Shown here: one piece after another, positions 10,901 through 17,798 of the stretch
Layout: the number at the start of each line of letters is the position of its first letter
Position numbering within the stretch: the stretch's first letter is position 1
From: Chitinophaga pinensis
GTDB taxonomy: Bacteria; Bacteroidota; Bacteroidia; Chitinophagales; UBA10324
Assembly (NCBI GenBank): GCA_945892775.1
Contig: CAMDDP010000007.1
Coordinates: 1 to 64,000, forward strand
Length of the DNA stretch: 64,000 nucleotides
Reading direction: 5' to 3'
The notes under the pieces: model-generated
The model's database searches: none
Told to the model about the DNA's origin: nothing
The model's input: the letters and a program-made list of their open reading frames with translations, nothing else
Position numbers and translations under genes: made by a program

Positions 10901-12096
10901 CAATAGCAAATGCCGGAGCTGATGTCTCTTTATGTGAAGGAAATAATATTCTTTTAAATGCAACAGGAGGTAACAGTTACGAATGGACTCCTCAAGTGGG
11001 ACTAGATAACCCATATATTTCAAATCCTATTGCTTCACCGATAATTTCTACTACCTACATTGTTAATGTTGGAAATCAGAATGGGTGTTTTGCTAATGAT
11101 ACAATAACTATAGGTATTCATTTTAAACCCTTAGTAGATGCTGGCATTTCTCAAGTTGTATGTTATCCTGACCCTGTTATGCTTCAAGGTAGTAGCGCTA
11201 TGTCATATAATTGGATTCCTACTAGTTATTTGAATGACTCTTCCTTACAAAATCCAATTTGTACTCCTCTATTTGATTTGACTTATGCATTAAATGTTAC
11301 TGATTCATTCGGATGTATAGCATCAGATACTGTTTCTGTTAAAGTTTTGCGACCATTTATAATTCAGGCTTTGGATGATATTTCTATCTGTAGAAATGAA
11401 GAAGCACATTTAAATGCTAACGGCGGAAATAATTATCAGTGGATCCCTTCAACAGGATTAGATAATTCTGCTGTTTCAAATCCAATTGCATTCCTATCAG
11501 AAACGACAACTTACATTGTAACTTCAAGTGATGGAATTTGTTTTTCATCTTCAGATACAGTAGTAGTTACTGTAAATCAATTGCCGGTAGTTTACGCTGG
11601 TGATGATGTGGATTTGTTATATGGTTCAACTTATCAATTATACGGATTTACTAATGGCGCTACTGTTGAATGGTTTCCTGCTGATTTCTTGAGTTGTACA
11701 AATTGTATTAATCCATTTGTAAGTCATTTGAATATGCCAATGTCTTACATACTTACTGCGACTGATTCCTTAGGATGCCGAGCGGAGTCAGAAGTTCACA
11801 TTAGTTTAACTTGTAGTGAAGATCTTGTATATGTACCAAATGCTTTTACCCCGAATGGAGATAATAAAAATGACATGTTTAAAATTAGAACCTATGGGTT
11901 GAATTCGATAAAATCTTTCCGGGTCTTTAATCGATGGGGCGAAATGGTTTTTCAAACTTATAATTTAAGCGAAGGTTGGGATGGTAAATGGAATGGCCAA
12001 TATTGTGCTCCAGGTGTATTTGTTTATTCTTTTGAAGGAACATGCGCCAATGGTCAAGATGTAATGAAGAAAGGTAATGTAACTTTGATTCGATAA
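1975..12096 (+). CDS. Giant SprB-repeat/Ig-like-repeat adhesin with T9SS type B sorting domain (3373 aa)
   Basis: Probable secreted surface adhesin. Residues 1-31 form a hydrophobic signal sequence. One Ig-like unit follows (about 48-113), then 13 SprB-type units (about 122-1075) with the pattern TC..NNGSIDL, GG..PF.Y.W, G.Y.V.VTD.NGC. About 29 further units (about 1092-3270) have the pattern C.G.S..L, ASGA..Y.WSPS.GL, TTTYTVTG.D.NGC. Most units carry a Cys near the start and one at the end. The last about 90 residues are a type B sorting domain (YVPNAFTPNGDNKND, FNRWGEMVF, GWDGKWNG, KKGNVTLIR). Between residues 49 and 3050 the only Lys/Arg are K1290 and K1993. SprB of Flavobacterium, the model for this class, is a mobile gliding adhesin, but whether this protein acts in gliding or attachment is unknown. 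It is followed by another giant cargo and PorP/SprF. The start at 1975 is the one that yields the signal peptide. Confidence 0.95.
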   Translation: MGLTSFWRSFLIFKILLIFFSFGIKSKPIANNAFSSADTVIANAGTDKLICVGSSTLLIATGGASYLWSPTVGLSNVNISSPIASPIITTTYVVIASNIYGFYDTDTVVVTVNNSPQISSLLADNDTCSNGNASATVIAVGGTLPFSYLWNTIPAQVNSIANSLFGGNTYTVIVTDVNTCTVSQSIFINELPGPIINAYGISSTCSNSNGTGAVNVVGGNGVYSFLWNTAATSQSINNLLAGQYNVTVIDNFNCMVTDSFSIVDLSGPTAVIIPSNPTCEQNNGSLNLIVYGSNLPFSYLWSNGSTVQNQSNLSPGDYSVVVTDFYGCVYLVTDSIVNQSSPVLSGVMTNATCHSSNGAIDLTILGGTAPFIINWNSGSYSTEDLTSVSSGNYSVVVTDINGCSATAIFTIGDTPIPTLAFSIISSTCGDVNGSIDLIVTGGIAPYSYIWWNGETTEDINNFPAGSYGVTVIGSDGCLANTIVALNDLTAPDLIVSQIDNTCGFNNGSISLTVSGGTLPYTYGWSGGETTQNISGLAIGTYTVTVSDANGCLGFGNTILINNPGATLSSFPNSSTCGSANGELSLIVTAGTSPFTYLWNNGATTQNLNNVLSGIYNVTVIDANNCVSLLADTINNISGLSLVYTTENSTCGNNNGFIDIAVLGGSPPFSFDWNSGTYTTEDLINISSGIYNVIVTDQNGCTSNASATLDNINGPLLFTVYINSTCGNSNGSIDLSTSGGTAPFSYNWNAGQFFTEDVFNLPPDLYSVVVTDSNNCQVTLTQFVNNISAPIASSIITDATCTLGNGEISIAISGGIVPFVFIWSNGLTTQNIQNLTPGIYGTTITDANSCSTFISSIVSDVASPYLTFATTSASCENNNGSIDLTLINGTSPFNFLWNTGATTQDLDLLVAGIYSLTTTDGIGCSVVNSFNVNGSLLPQLSLSSSNANCNQSDGSIDLIVFGGVLPYDFLWSNNETTEDIDSVIAAYYSVIVTDSIGCFIIDSVFVGYTSGPIAIANVIQPSCSIATGSIDLSVVGGTVPYIFQWSNFATSEDLLLLAGGTYSVTVSDGSGCQTFGTFSLIGVSPINLSVTNVVPICLGGATIITASGASTYSWAPSFGLSTTSGANVLASPNVSMTYTVTGYDLVGCFDTVSVTLIVNPLVPISSSASAGTICYGDSALIVVTGGSSLIWSPVASLSFISMHSAYAVPTSLTTYTIIETSAFGCSSSTSVVIDVMPQYAITVSSPDTSLCAGESTTLISSGALLYTWSPSTGLNATTGSNVNATPTQTTKYFVTGINGDGCNTSDSIIIIVHPPVVINVNPFNPTICVGSSISLTVSGAVNYIWAPSAGLNTVIGSTIIATPSSSTTYTVTGTDSFGCNGYNAVIVAIGTSLSLYLNNSSPVICLGIPDSIVVSGSSSAIYSWTPSVNYLDALGLNVSVNPAVNTTYTLTAIDINGCSGFTTVAVTVNSPPIINSTNAQACLGTSTSLSVNGTLNYTWTPSVGLSGSTGNTQIAAPGFTTTYTIIGTDINGCADTTQSVFIVNPLPTLTTISSSTSICNGSSATITANGASIYQWTPTIGLSATSGSVVVAQPIGSTTYTIFGTNPAGCTNSVNTVIYVGAPVAIINTPIYPSICSGDSLMITLSGASTYLWTPSAGLNTSIGAIVVSTPISSTNYLVIGTDVNGCTGFTTIDITVNPNIVMNGASQSICFGQSVPLYSSGAYFYIWNSDLTLNSYYDSTVIASPLINTTYTLTGMNMYGCTDTALYSVNINPLPNVLLNGLDPFYCSNSILDTLMMNPQGGILFGPGILGNSFNPSLAGTGGPYYITYSYFDSLGCSNFDIDTTFVNGAALITSTTSSPVICYGSSAILSSFGGISYTWFPSTGLSSTSGAVVIASPSSTTTYIVTGIDANGCLGVDSVIVTVAPSIQFLIFVANDSICIGASTIISVSGALNYLWSPSIQSSNSDGSSIVVSPLINTTFTVIATDSNGCFKDTTVTVNVISHPIIIVNNPIVCAGDSALIIAQGATTYNWLPILLTGDAVMVQPLVTTSYTVIGFANSCTDTTVAIVSVLSSPVLSVNSDTICSGAQALLFANGASNYTWLPGGMAGNSIFVSPLTNTTYTLIGNNSSCWDTINTIVVVNPIPGVSFSGLQLNYCPSSNPDTLLGNPIGGIFNGVGVVGNIFYPNLVSGSSSTITYSYSDINSCLASDTQTTILNGAVLLNVNPTISTMCSFSTVSITASGATNYFWSPSIGLNVTTGSTVIASPSISTTYTVTGGNTNGCSAQATSIVNIGSNIIVNISASNDSICLGQTVLLSAFGGTTYSWSPAINLSSTSGSIITAQPLVNITYTVTGSNVSGCSGQAIIPITILPSPIVTVTADTICSGEFASLVASGAMDYQWSTNDLGNAISVNPTMTTSYTVIGINSICSDTVSTLVTVNALPIISAISSGSFICNGGTVQVNASGAVTYIWSPSIGLNTITGATVTVSIAASTTYTLSGMDLNGCTNSQTIPIGVGLPVNINTNFSDTSICFGQSVLLYVNGASSYTWSPSIGLSDSTGATVIATPMVSTTYSVTGIDINGCTAISIIIVNVNSLPLVVASATSLSLCGSGSTMLMASGGINYFWSPSIGLSLTTGSVIQAQPNSSIVYTVTGTDTLGCSDNSSVNIFVYPDPVIVIVSTNPTLCLGASTLLSVTGSSIYTWSPSTNLNSTTSNSVIANPSITTTYIVSSIDSNGCSALSTTVVTVQSPIIISASAIDSTLCFGQSTVLSVTGSVNYDWSPSNGLSSTSGASVIANPIINTTYIVNGYDSFGCQSIATVAVFVYSFSSVVIPVVAPICAGDFATLIATGAVNYLWSTTMLGDSIIVNPLINTSYNVIGTDANGCTSNDTAQVVVYNAPIVSVTSNQINFCQGQTIFLTANGANSYEWYPSLGLSSTTGGIVSASPTSNTTYSVVGSNSNGCTDLSTIEIIVFQMPIANAGADVSLCEGNNILLNATGGNSYEWTPQVGLDNPYISNPIASPIISTTYIVNVGNQNGCFANDTITIGIHFKPLVDAGISQVVCYPDPVMLQGSSAMSYNWIPTSYLNDSSLQNPICTPLFDLTYALNVTDSFGCIASDTVSVKVLRPFIIQALDDISICRNEEAHLNANGGNNYQWIPSTGLDNSAVSNPIAFLSETTTYIVTSSDGICFSSSDTVVVTVNQLPVVYAGDDVDLLYGSTYQLYGFTNGATVEWFPADFLSCTNCINPFVSHLNMPMSYILTATDSLGCRAESEVHISLTCSEDLVYVPNAFTPNGDNKNDMFKIRTYGLNSIKSFRVFNRWGEMVFQTYNLSEGWDGKWNGQYCAPGVFVYSFEGTCANGQDVMKKGNVTLIR
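2341..5187 (+). repeat. Array of 13 SprB-type protein repeats
   Basis: Thirteen consecutive units of about 73 residues are encoded here. Each has a TC...NG start, a GG..PF.Y.W core, a TED/TQN turn and a G.YSVVVTD.NGC end. The array gives way to WSPS-type Ig-like units at about 5248. Boundaries are approximate because they are set from the protein motif. Confidence 0.85.
5248..11781 (+). repeat. Array of about 29 Ig-like (WSPS..GL) protein repeats
   Basis: Units of about 70-80 residues follow the pattern C.G.S..L.ASGA..Y.WSPS.GL...TG...ASP...TTYTVTG.D.NGC. Four units (near 8020, 8220, 9120 and 10490) are shorter and lack the GL...TG segment. Two units (near 7310 and 8420) are of a different kind with a GN.F.P core. 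The last unit, just before the sorting domain, has an extra LSCTNC pair of cysteines. Confidence 0.85.
7288..9300 (+). repeat. Higher-order duplication inside the giant adhesin gene
   Basis: The module order 'divergent GN.F.P unit, full unit, full NDSIC unit, short unit' occurs twice, at about 7288-8205 and about 8398-9300, separated by one extra short unit. The two divergent units are each preceded by NP.P and followed by NGA, and the third unit of each block opens with NDSIC. This points to an old four-unit segmental duplication. Limits are approximate. Confidence 0.55.
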
Positions 12097-12113
12097 ATAG
12101 TTTGCTTTATAGT

Positions 12114-12143
12114 ACCCCGAAGTGCTTCGGAGTCATTTTTTTT
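12114..12143 (+). terminator. Candidate terminator after the giant adhesin gene
   Basis: CCGAA pairs with TTCGG around a GTGC loop, extended by two further pairs beyond one mismatch. TCA and a T tract follow. It starts 17 bases after the stop at 12096. The stem is short, so it may act as a partial attenuator between the two cargo genes rather than a full stop. Confidence 0.5.
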
Positions 12144-12217
12144 TGACCTTTAGAAAAATTTATTTATTTTTAAATTTATTTTAGCTTTTTTTTGAAAACA
12201 TTGCTATATCGACATTC

Positions 12218-15200
12218 ATGAAGGTTACTCGCACATTAATTTTCCTATTTTTTACTATTTTTTCTTATAATACTGAAGCACAGGTTACCGCTTCTTTTTC
12301 AATAAATTATCAAAGTCCTAATTGCGCTCCAACTACTGTTTCTTTTTCTAATACATCTTCTGGTATAGGGTTAACTTATCAATGGAATTTTGGAGTGAAT
12401 CCAGGAGTAAACTCAACTCTTTTTGAACCCGGAACTTCGTATTTGAATTGTGGAAGTTTTATTGTCACTTTAATTGTAACTGATGGTATTTCTAATGATA
12501 CCGCTACACAAGTGGCTACTATTTTTTGTAATCCGATGGCATCTTTTGGTGCGAATCAATTGCTTGGATGTATTCCATTGGGTGTGCAATTTAATAGTAC
12601 AACAATTTTAGGTTCAGCAGCTATCAATAACTATTTCTGGGATTTTGGTGATGGTAATACAGGCGGACTTGCCAATCCCAATCATACTTATACCATATCA
12701 GGATGTAAGAGTGTTACGCTCATTGTCACCGATTCAAATGGTTGTAATGATGATACTACAATGTCAAACCTTATTTGTATTGATGATCAGCCTAATGCTT
12801 CATTTACCTCAACTACCAATATTTCATGCAGTGTACCATTCACCATTGATTATGTTAATACATCAACCGGTAATGGTGTTCTAGATTATCAGTGGCTTTT
12901 TCCTGGAGGATTGCCCGCTACAACTGCCCAAATAAATCCATCGGTAACTTATACAACTTCTGGAATTTATGATGTAACCCTTATTGTTACGAATGTGTTT
13001 GGATGTAGCGATACAATTGTTCAATCAAATTTTGTCGCTATAGCAAGTAATATTTCCGATTTTACTTTAAATTCTTCAAGCGGATGTGTTCCATTCGTTT
13101 TAGATGTTCAAGGCATTTCTTCTTCACCACCTATGTCGTGGGAGTGGACAACAATTCCTAATGCGATTCCAGCGACATCAAACACCCAGAATGCACAGTT
13201 TACTTTTAATAGCCCAGGAAGTTATCAGGTTTGCTTGCAAATAATATATCCTAGTGGGTGTATTGCTAATAAGTGTACAACAGTTGTTGTGTCAAATTAT
13301 CCAAGTGCGGGGTTTACTTTGTCAGGTAATGTTTACACCTGTCAACCTCCACAAATAATTGATTACAACAATACATCAATCGGTGGTCCAGGCTTAAATT
13401 ATAACTGGCAATTCTCAGGTGGCTTTCCCTCAATCTGGAATAATTCGAATCCTCCAAATATTGTTTATAACAGCTGTGGGATTTATTCTGCAATTTTAAC
13501 TGTAACTAATACAGCGGGTTGTTCTGATACATTTGTTTATGATAGCGCCTCAATAATTGACTGCCCTGTATCAAGCTTTATTTCTTTACCGCATTTTGGA
13601 TGTGGACCACTCTCAACTAATTTTATTTATACTGGAACATCTGGTTTACCAATTACATGGCAATGGAATTTTGGTGATCCCTTAAGTGGCTTACTAAACA
13701 CATCAAACATTCAAAACCCCTCTCATGTTTTTAATGCTATTGGTTGTTATGATATAAGTTTGATTGTAGTAAATGCTTTAGGTTGTTCTGATACAATCAT
13801 TTTTCAAGATGGGGTCTGTGTAGGTAATCAGCCAAACGCAAATTTTTCAGCAAATCCAACTGTTACCTGTGCATACAGAACAATCTCTTTTACAGATTCG
13901 TCAACAGGTACTGACTCTACAACCTCATACCAATGGGACTTTATTAGTGCTTCCCCATTTGATGTAATGAGTAATTTGGCTAATCCTCAATATATATATT
14001 CTGATACGGGTTGGTTTGATGTAACCTTGGTGGTATGCAATAATGGTTGTTGTGATACTTTGACTGTTGATTCAATGATTCATATATTACCACCTGTCGC
14101 AAATTTTTTCATTGTTAGTAGCTGTTCAGATCCTTACAATATTAATCTGCATGCAGGAAACTCAATTGCTGCGGATTCTTTTTTCTGGAGTTTTCCTGGT
14201 GGAAATTCAATTTCAACTTCTGATTCTGTAATTACTGTAAGCTACCCTTCAAATGGAACTTATGATGTTGAATTAATAGTTCAGAATTTTCAAACAGGTT
14301 GTTACGATACAATTAATCAAAGTATTATTATTAATAATGTGGTTGCTGATTTCATTGCGGACGATACAGCTATTTGTAATCATAATCAAGTTTGCTTTAC
14401 TAATCTTTCACAAAATGCTTCGTCGTATCAATGGGCAATATATAATTTGAGTGGCAACCAAGTTTGGACAAGTAATGGAGTTAACCCGTGTAGAAATTTT
14501 AACTTTCCAGGGAAATTTAGTGTTGAGTTAATTGCAATAAATCCCAATGGTTGTAACGATACAATAATGAATACTAATTACATTTCTGTTTATGGTTTAA
14601 ACTTAGATTTTGTGGGGATTCCATTAAGTGGTTGTACTCCTCTTTTAGTGGATTTTTTAGCAACTGCTTCAAGTAGTGTCTCTACTACTGTCTCTTATTG
14701 GTGGAATTTTGGAGACACCTCAAGTGGAGTTTTAGATTCTGCCTCAGTGCAAAATACCAATCATATTTATAATAATGTTGGAAGTTATGATGTAACACTT
14801 ATTTCCTTAGAAAATCACGGGTGTTATGATACATTGATAATTCCTCAATATGTAAATCCATATCATCCCAATGTTTCTTTTATCGCCATTGATTCAACGG
14901 TTTGTCTTGGAGAATCAACTTGCTTTTTTAATTCCTCCATAGGTGGAAGTCTTTCCTATCAATGGGATTTTGGCGATAATACAAATTCAATTCAATTTAA
15001 TCCATGCCACACCTATTTATCTGTCGGCGACTTTACTGTTGTGTTAATTGGAAGTGATACTGCTGGCTGTTCAGATACAATGGTTCGAACTTTATACATT
15101 CATGTAACAAATCCAGTGGCAAATTTTATTGCTGATAGCACCTATTCAAGTTGTCCTCCACTACCCGTAAATTTTACAAGTTCATCAACAGGTGTGGACT

Positions 15201-17791
15201 CAGCAACAATCTATGAATGGTTTTTTGGAGACGGTTCAAATAGTAATGTTCAAAATCCATTTCACATTTATAGCTTTCCTGGGGCTTATGATGTCACATT
15301 GATAATTCATAATCAATATGGATGCAATGATACATTGGTAATAGATTCAATGATTTCAATTGCAGGACCTATGGTATCAGTTGCAGTTACACCAACAAGC
15401 GGATGTAATCCATTGAATGTATGCTTTGTTGCCACTTCAATTACCGCTACTTCTTACACATGGGACTTTGGAGATGGGAATATTGTTTCTTTTGCAAATG
15501 ACAGCATCTGTTATGTTTATACTATTCCGGGTACATTTTATCCATCTTTATTATTGGAAAATGGAGCTGGGTGTATTTATTCCTTTCCTATAGATTCAAT
15601 TGTTGCGGGTGGGCCAAATGTTTATTGGACTCCAGATAATACATACATGTGTGATTCAGGAACTGTGACTTTTACTGATTCAACTTTTGGAATTTCTCCA
15701 ATCAGTTCGTTTTTCTGGACTTTTGGAGATTCCATTAGTGGAATGATGGATACAAGTTTATTGCAAAACCCCTCTCATTTTTATGATACAATTGGAGTTT
15801 ATATTGTTACACTTTATGTAACTACTCAAAATGGATGTGCCGGTGTTTTATTGGATACAATTTTTGTTTATCCTCCTCCAGTTATTGGAATTATAGCGGA
15901 TGATTTAACCCCTTGTTTAAATTCTGCTGTGAATTTTGATTATACATCTATTCAAACAATTACTAATTGGAATTGGGACTTTGGTGACGCTATAAGTGGG
16001 ATTAATAATTTCTCAACAGCATCTACCCCATCGCATAATTTTTCTTCAGTAGGGGTATTCACTGTCACACTAATTTGCTCAGGAATAGGAGGGTGCGGGG
16101 ATACAATATCAATTGATGTAAATGTTCTTTCATTGCCTAATCCCATTGTATCATTTAATGTCTTTGTTTGTCCAAATGGAAGCGCTCAACTTTCGGCTTC
16201 AAATGGAGTCACTTATACTTGGTTGCCTGGAGCTTATTTAAATAATTCGAATGTTTCAAATCCTGTCTCAACTCCGGGTGTAAATATTACCTATACAGTT
16301 ACTGTTACTGATTCTAACGGCTGTATTAATCAAGATAGTGTTTCTGTTTCTCTTTATAATGCACCAGTAATTTCTGCTTCGTCACAAACAAACAATACTA
16401 CTTGCGCAGGGGTCCCTATTTTATTAAATGCTTTTGGTGGAATTCAATATGTTTGGCAACCTGCCCCATTACTAAATAATAATTTATTGCAGAATCCAAC
16501 GGCAATAATTTTTAACAATACAATTTTTTCTGTTTTGGGAACGGATGGCAATGGTTGTACTGGAACTTCATCTGTAGCTATAATTGTTTTTTCAAATCCA
16601 ATAGTAAACGGAGGTTCAAATGTTGCCATTTGTTTAGGGGATAGTACTCAGTTAAATGCAACAGGAGGGTTAAATTATTCATGGTCTCCCATTACGGGTT
16701 TAAGTAGTGCTTTAATTCCTAATCCAATTGCAACTCCAATATCAACAACTAACTATACAGTAACAACCATTGATAGTAATAATTGCATTGGAACAGCAAA
16801 TGTTATTGTAACAGTTAACCCACCTCCATTTGCTTATGCAGGAGTTGATGACACTATCTGTTTGGGTTTTGGTGGGCAATTAAATGCAAGTGGAGGCGTA
16901 AATTATAATTGGAATCCACCAACATATTTAGATAATAATTTAATTGGTAATCCAAATTGCACTCCATTATCGGATATTACTTATACGGTTATAGTTACAG
17001 ACGCAAATAATTGTTTCGCACAAGACACCTTGACAATAAAGGTTTTGCCTCCACCTGTTTTTTCTGCAACGGGTGATACAACTGTTTGTGAAGGTCAAGT
17101 AGTTATAATAAGTGCTAGCGGTGGCACCAATTATTTTTGGATTCCCTCCTTTAATTTAAGTAATCCAACAGGTTCTGCCACATTTGCTGCACCTGTTAGC
17201 ACTACAACGTACTCAGTTATTATTTCAGATGCAATATGTTTAATTACCGACACGCTTAAGGTCTTTGTTTTTATCGACCCATTACCTGATGCTTATGCGG
17301 GCCCTGATGTCTCAATTGTTTCTGGGGATAGCTATAATATTAATGCTGATGCTTCTGATGATTTTTATTGGGCTCCTCCTGATTGGTTAAGTTGTACTGA
17401 TTGTGAAGATCCTATTGCTACTCCTTTGCAAACAACTACTTACACGCTTTCAGCTATAAATGAATTTGGTTGCAGGGCAGAAGACTCAATGATTATAACT
17501 ATCAGTTGTAGTGATAATATCTTATACATACCAAATGTTTTTTCACCAAATGATAATGGGAAGAATGATGTGTTTAAGATTCGTTCATCGGGAATTCGTG
17601 AATTAAATTTTTTACGAATTTATGATAGATGGGGAGAATTAGTTTTTGAAACTGCTGATCAGGAAATTGGTTGGGACGGAACTTTTAGAGGAAAGCGGTT
17701 ACCACCAGCAGTCTATGTATTTTATTTGAAGGCGGTTTGTGGCGATGGATTTATAATTGAACGGCATGGTAATGTTACCTTAGTAAGATAA
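12218..17791 (+). CDS. Giant PKD/Ig-like-repeat surface protein with T9SS type B sorting domain (1857 aa)
   Basis: Signal peptide 1-21 ends NTEAQ. About 15 PKD-type domains follow (residues about 22-1305), recognisable by A.F(S/T/I) starts, Y.W.FGDG or WDFGD cores and a G.YDVTLIV...GC.DT end. Six Ig-like WSP-type units come next (about 1310-1760), the last with LSCTDC. The type B sorting domain (about 1767-1857) contains YIPNVFSPNDNGKND, YDRWGELVF, GWDGTF and ends HGNVTLVR. PKD domains in secreted bacterial proteins usually serve as spacers or glycan/protein-binding modules. No catalytic domain is visible. The gene lies 121 bases after the larger adhesin and 7 bases before a PorP/SprF gene, so translation with that partner is probably coupled. 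Lys and Arg are rare between signal peptide and sorting domain (about nine). Confidence 0.94.
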   Translation: MKVTRTLIFLFFTIFSYNTEAQVTASFSINYQSPNCAPTTVSFSNTSSGIGLTYQWNFGVNPGVNSTLFEPGTSYLNCGSFIVTLIVTDGISNDTATQVATIFCNPMASFGANQLLGCIPLGVQFNSTTILGSAAINNYFWDFGDGNTGGLANPNHTYTISGCKSVTLIVTDSNGCNDDTTMSNLICIDDQPNASFTSTTNISCSVPFTIDYVNTSTGNGVLDYQWLFPGGLPATTAQINPSVTYTTSGIYDVTLIVTNVFGCSDTIVQSNFVAIASNISDFTLNSSSGCVPFVLDVQGISSSPPMSWEWTTIPNAIPATSNTQNAQFTFNSPGSYQVCLQIIYPSGCIANKCTTVVVSNYPSAGFTLSGNVYTCQPPQIIDYNNTSIGGPGLNYNWQFSGGFPSIWNNSNPPNIVYNSCGIYSAILTVTNTAGCSDTFVYDSASIIDCPVSSFISLPHFGCGPLSTNFIYTGTSGLPITWQWNFGDPLSGLLNTSNIQNPSHVFNAIGCYDISLIVVNALGCSDTIIFQDGVCVGNQPNANFSANPTVTCAYRTISFTDSSTGTDSTTSYQWDFISASPFDVMSNLANPQYIYSDTGWFDVTLVVCNNGCCDTLTVDSMIHILPPVANFFIVSSCSDPYNINLHAGNSIAADSFFWSFPGGNSISTSDSVITVSYPSNGTYDVELIVQNFQTGCYDTINQSIIINNVVADFIADDTAICNHNQVCFTNLSQNASSYQWAIYNLSGNQVWTSNGVNPCRNFNFPGKFSVELIAINPNGCNDTIMNTNYISVYGLNLDFVGIPLSGCTPLLVDFLATASSSVSTTVSYWWNFGDTSSGVLDSASVQNTNHIYNNVGSYDVTLISLENHGCYDTLIIPQYVNPYHPNVSFIAIDSTVCLGESTCFFNSSIGGSLSYQWDFGDNTNSIQFNPCHTYLSVGDFTVVLIGSDTAGCSDTMVRTLYIHVTNPVANFIADSTYSSCPPLPVNFTSSSTGVDSATIYEWFFGDGSNSNVQNPFHIYSFPGAYDVTLIIHNQYGCNDTLVIDSMISIAGPMVSVAVTPTSGCNPLNVCFVATSITATSYTWDFGDGNIVSFANDSICYVYTIPGTFYPSLLLENGAGCIYSFPIDSIVAGGPNVYWTPDNTYMCDSGTVTFTDSTFGISPISSFFWTFGDSISGMMDTSLLQNPSHFYDTIGVYIVTLYVTTQNGCAGVLLDTIFVYPPPVIGIIADDLTPCLNSAVNFDYTSIQTITNWNWDFGDAISGINNFSTASTPSHNFSSVGVFTVTLICSGIGGCGDTISIDVNVLSLPNPIVSFNVFVCPNGSAQLSASNGVTYTWLPGAYLNNSNVSNPVSTPGVNITYTVTVTDSNGCINQDSVSVSLYNAPVISASSQTNNTTCAGVPILLNAFGGIQYVWQPAPLLNNNLLQNPTAIIFNNTIFSVLGTDGNGCTGTSSVAIIVFSNPIVNGGSNVAICLGDSTQLNATGGLNYSWSPITGLSSALIPNPIATPISTTNYTVTTIDSNNCIGTANVIVTVNPPPFAYAGVDDTICLGFGGQLNASGGVNYNWNPPTYLDNNLIGNPNCTPLSDITYTVIVTDANNCFAQDTLTIKVLPPPVFSATGDTTVCEGQVVIISASGGTNYFWIPSFNLSNPTGSATFAAPVSTTTYSVIISDAICLITDTLKVFVFIDPLPDAYAGPDVSIVSGDSYNINADASDDFYWAPPDWLSCTDCEDPIATPLQTTTYTLSAINEFGCRAEDSMIITISCSDNILYIPNVFSPNDNGKNDVFKIRSSGIRELNFLRIYDRWGELVFETADQEIGWDGTFRGKRLPPAVYVFYLKAVCGDGFIIERHGNVTLVR
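12284..16140 (+). repeat. Array of about 15 PKD-type domains
   Basis: Units of 80-95 residues repeat with A.F at the start, a W.FGDG/W.FGD core and an H.Y...G.YDVTL...GC.DT end. Several units keep the canonical WDFGDG (near 12640, 15460) and others are degenerate. Limits are set from the protein pattern. Confidence 0.8.
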
Positions 17792-17798
17792 AAATTCA

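Noticed and set aside
2341-11781. Regular repeats that might suggest a CRISPR-like or satellite array
   Set aside because: The periodicity is at protein level inside one open frame with diverged DNA; there are no short identical repeats with unique spacers.
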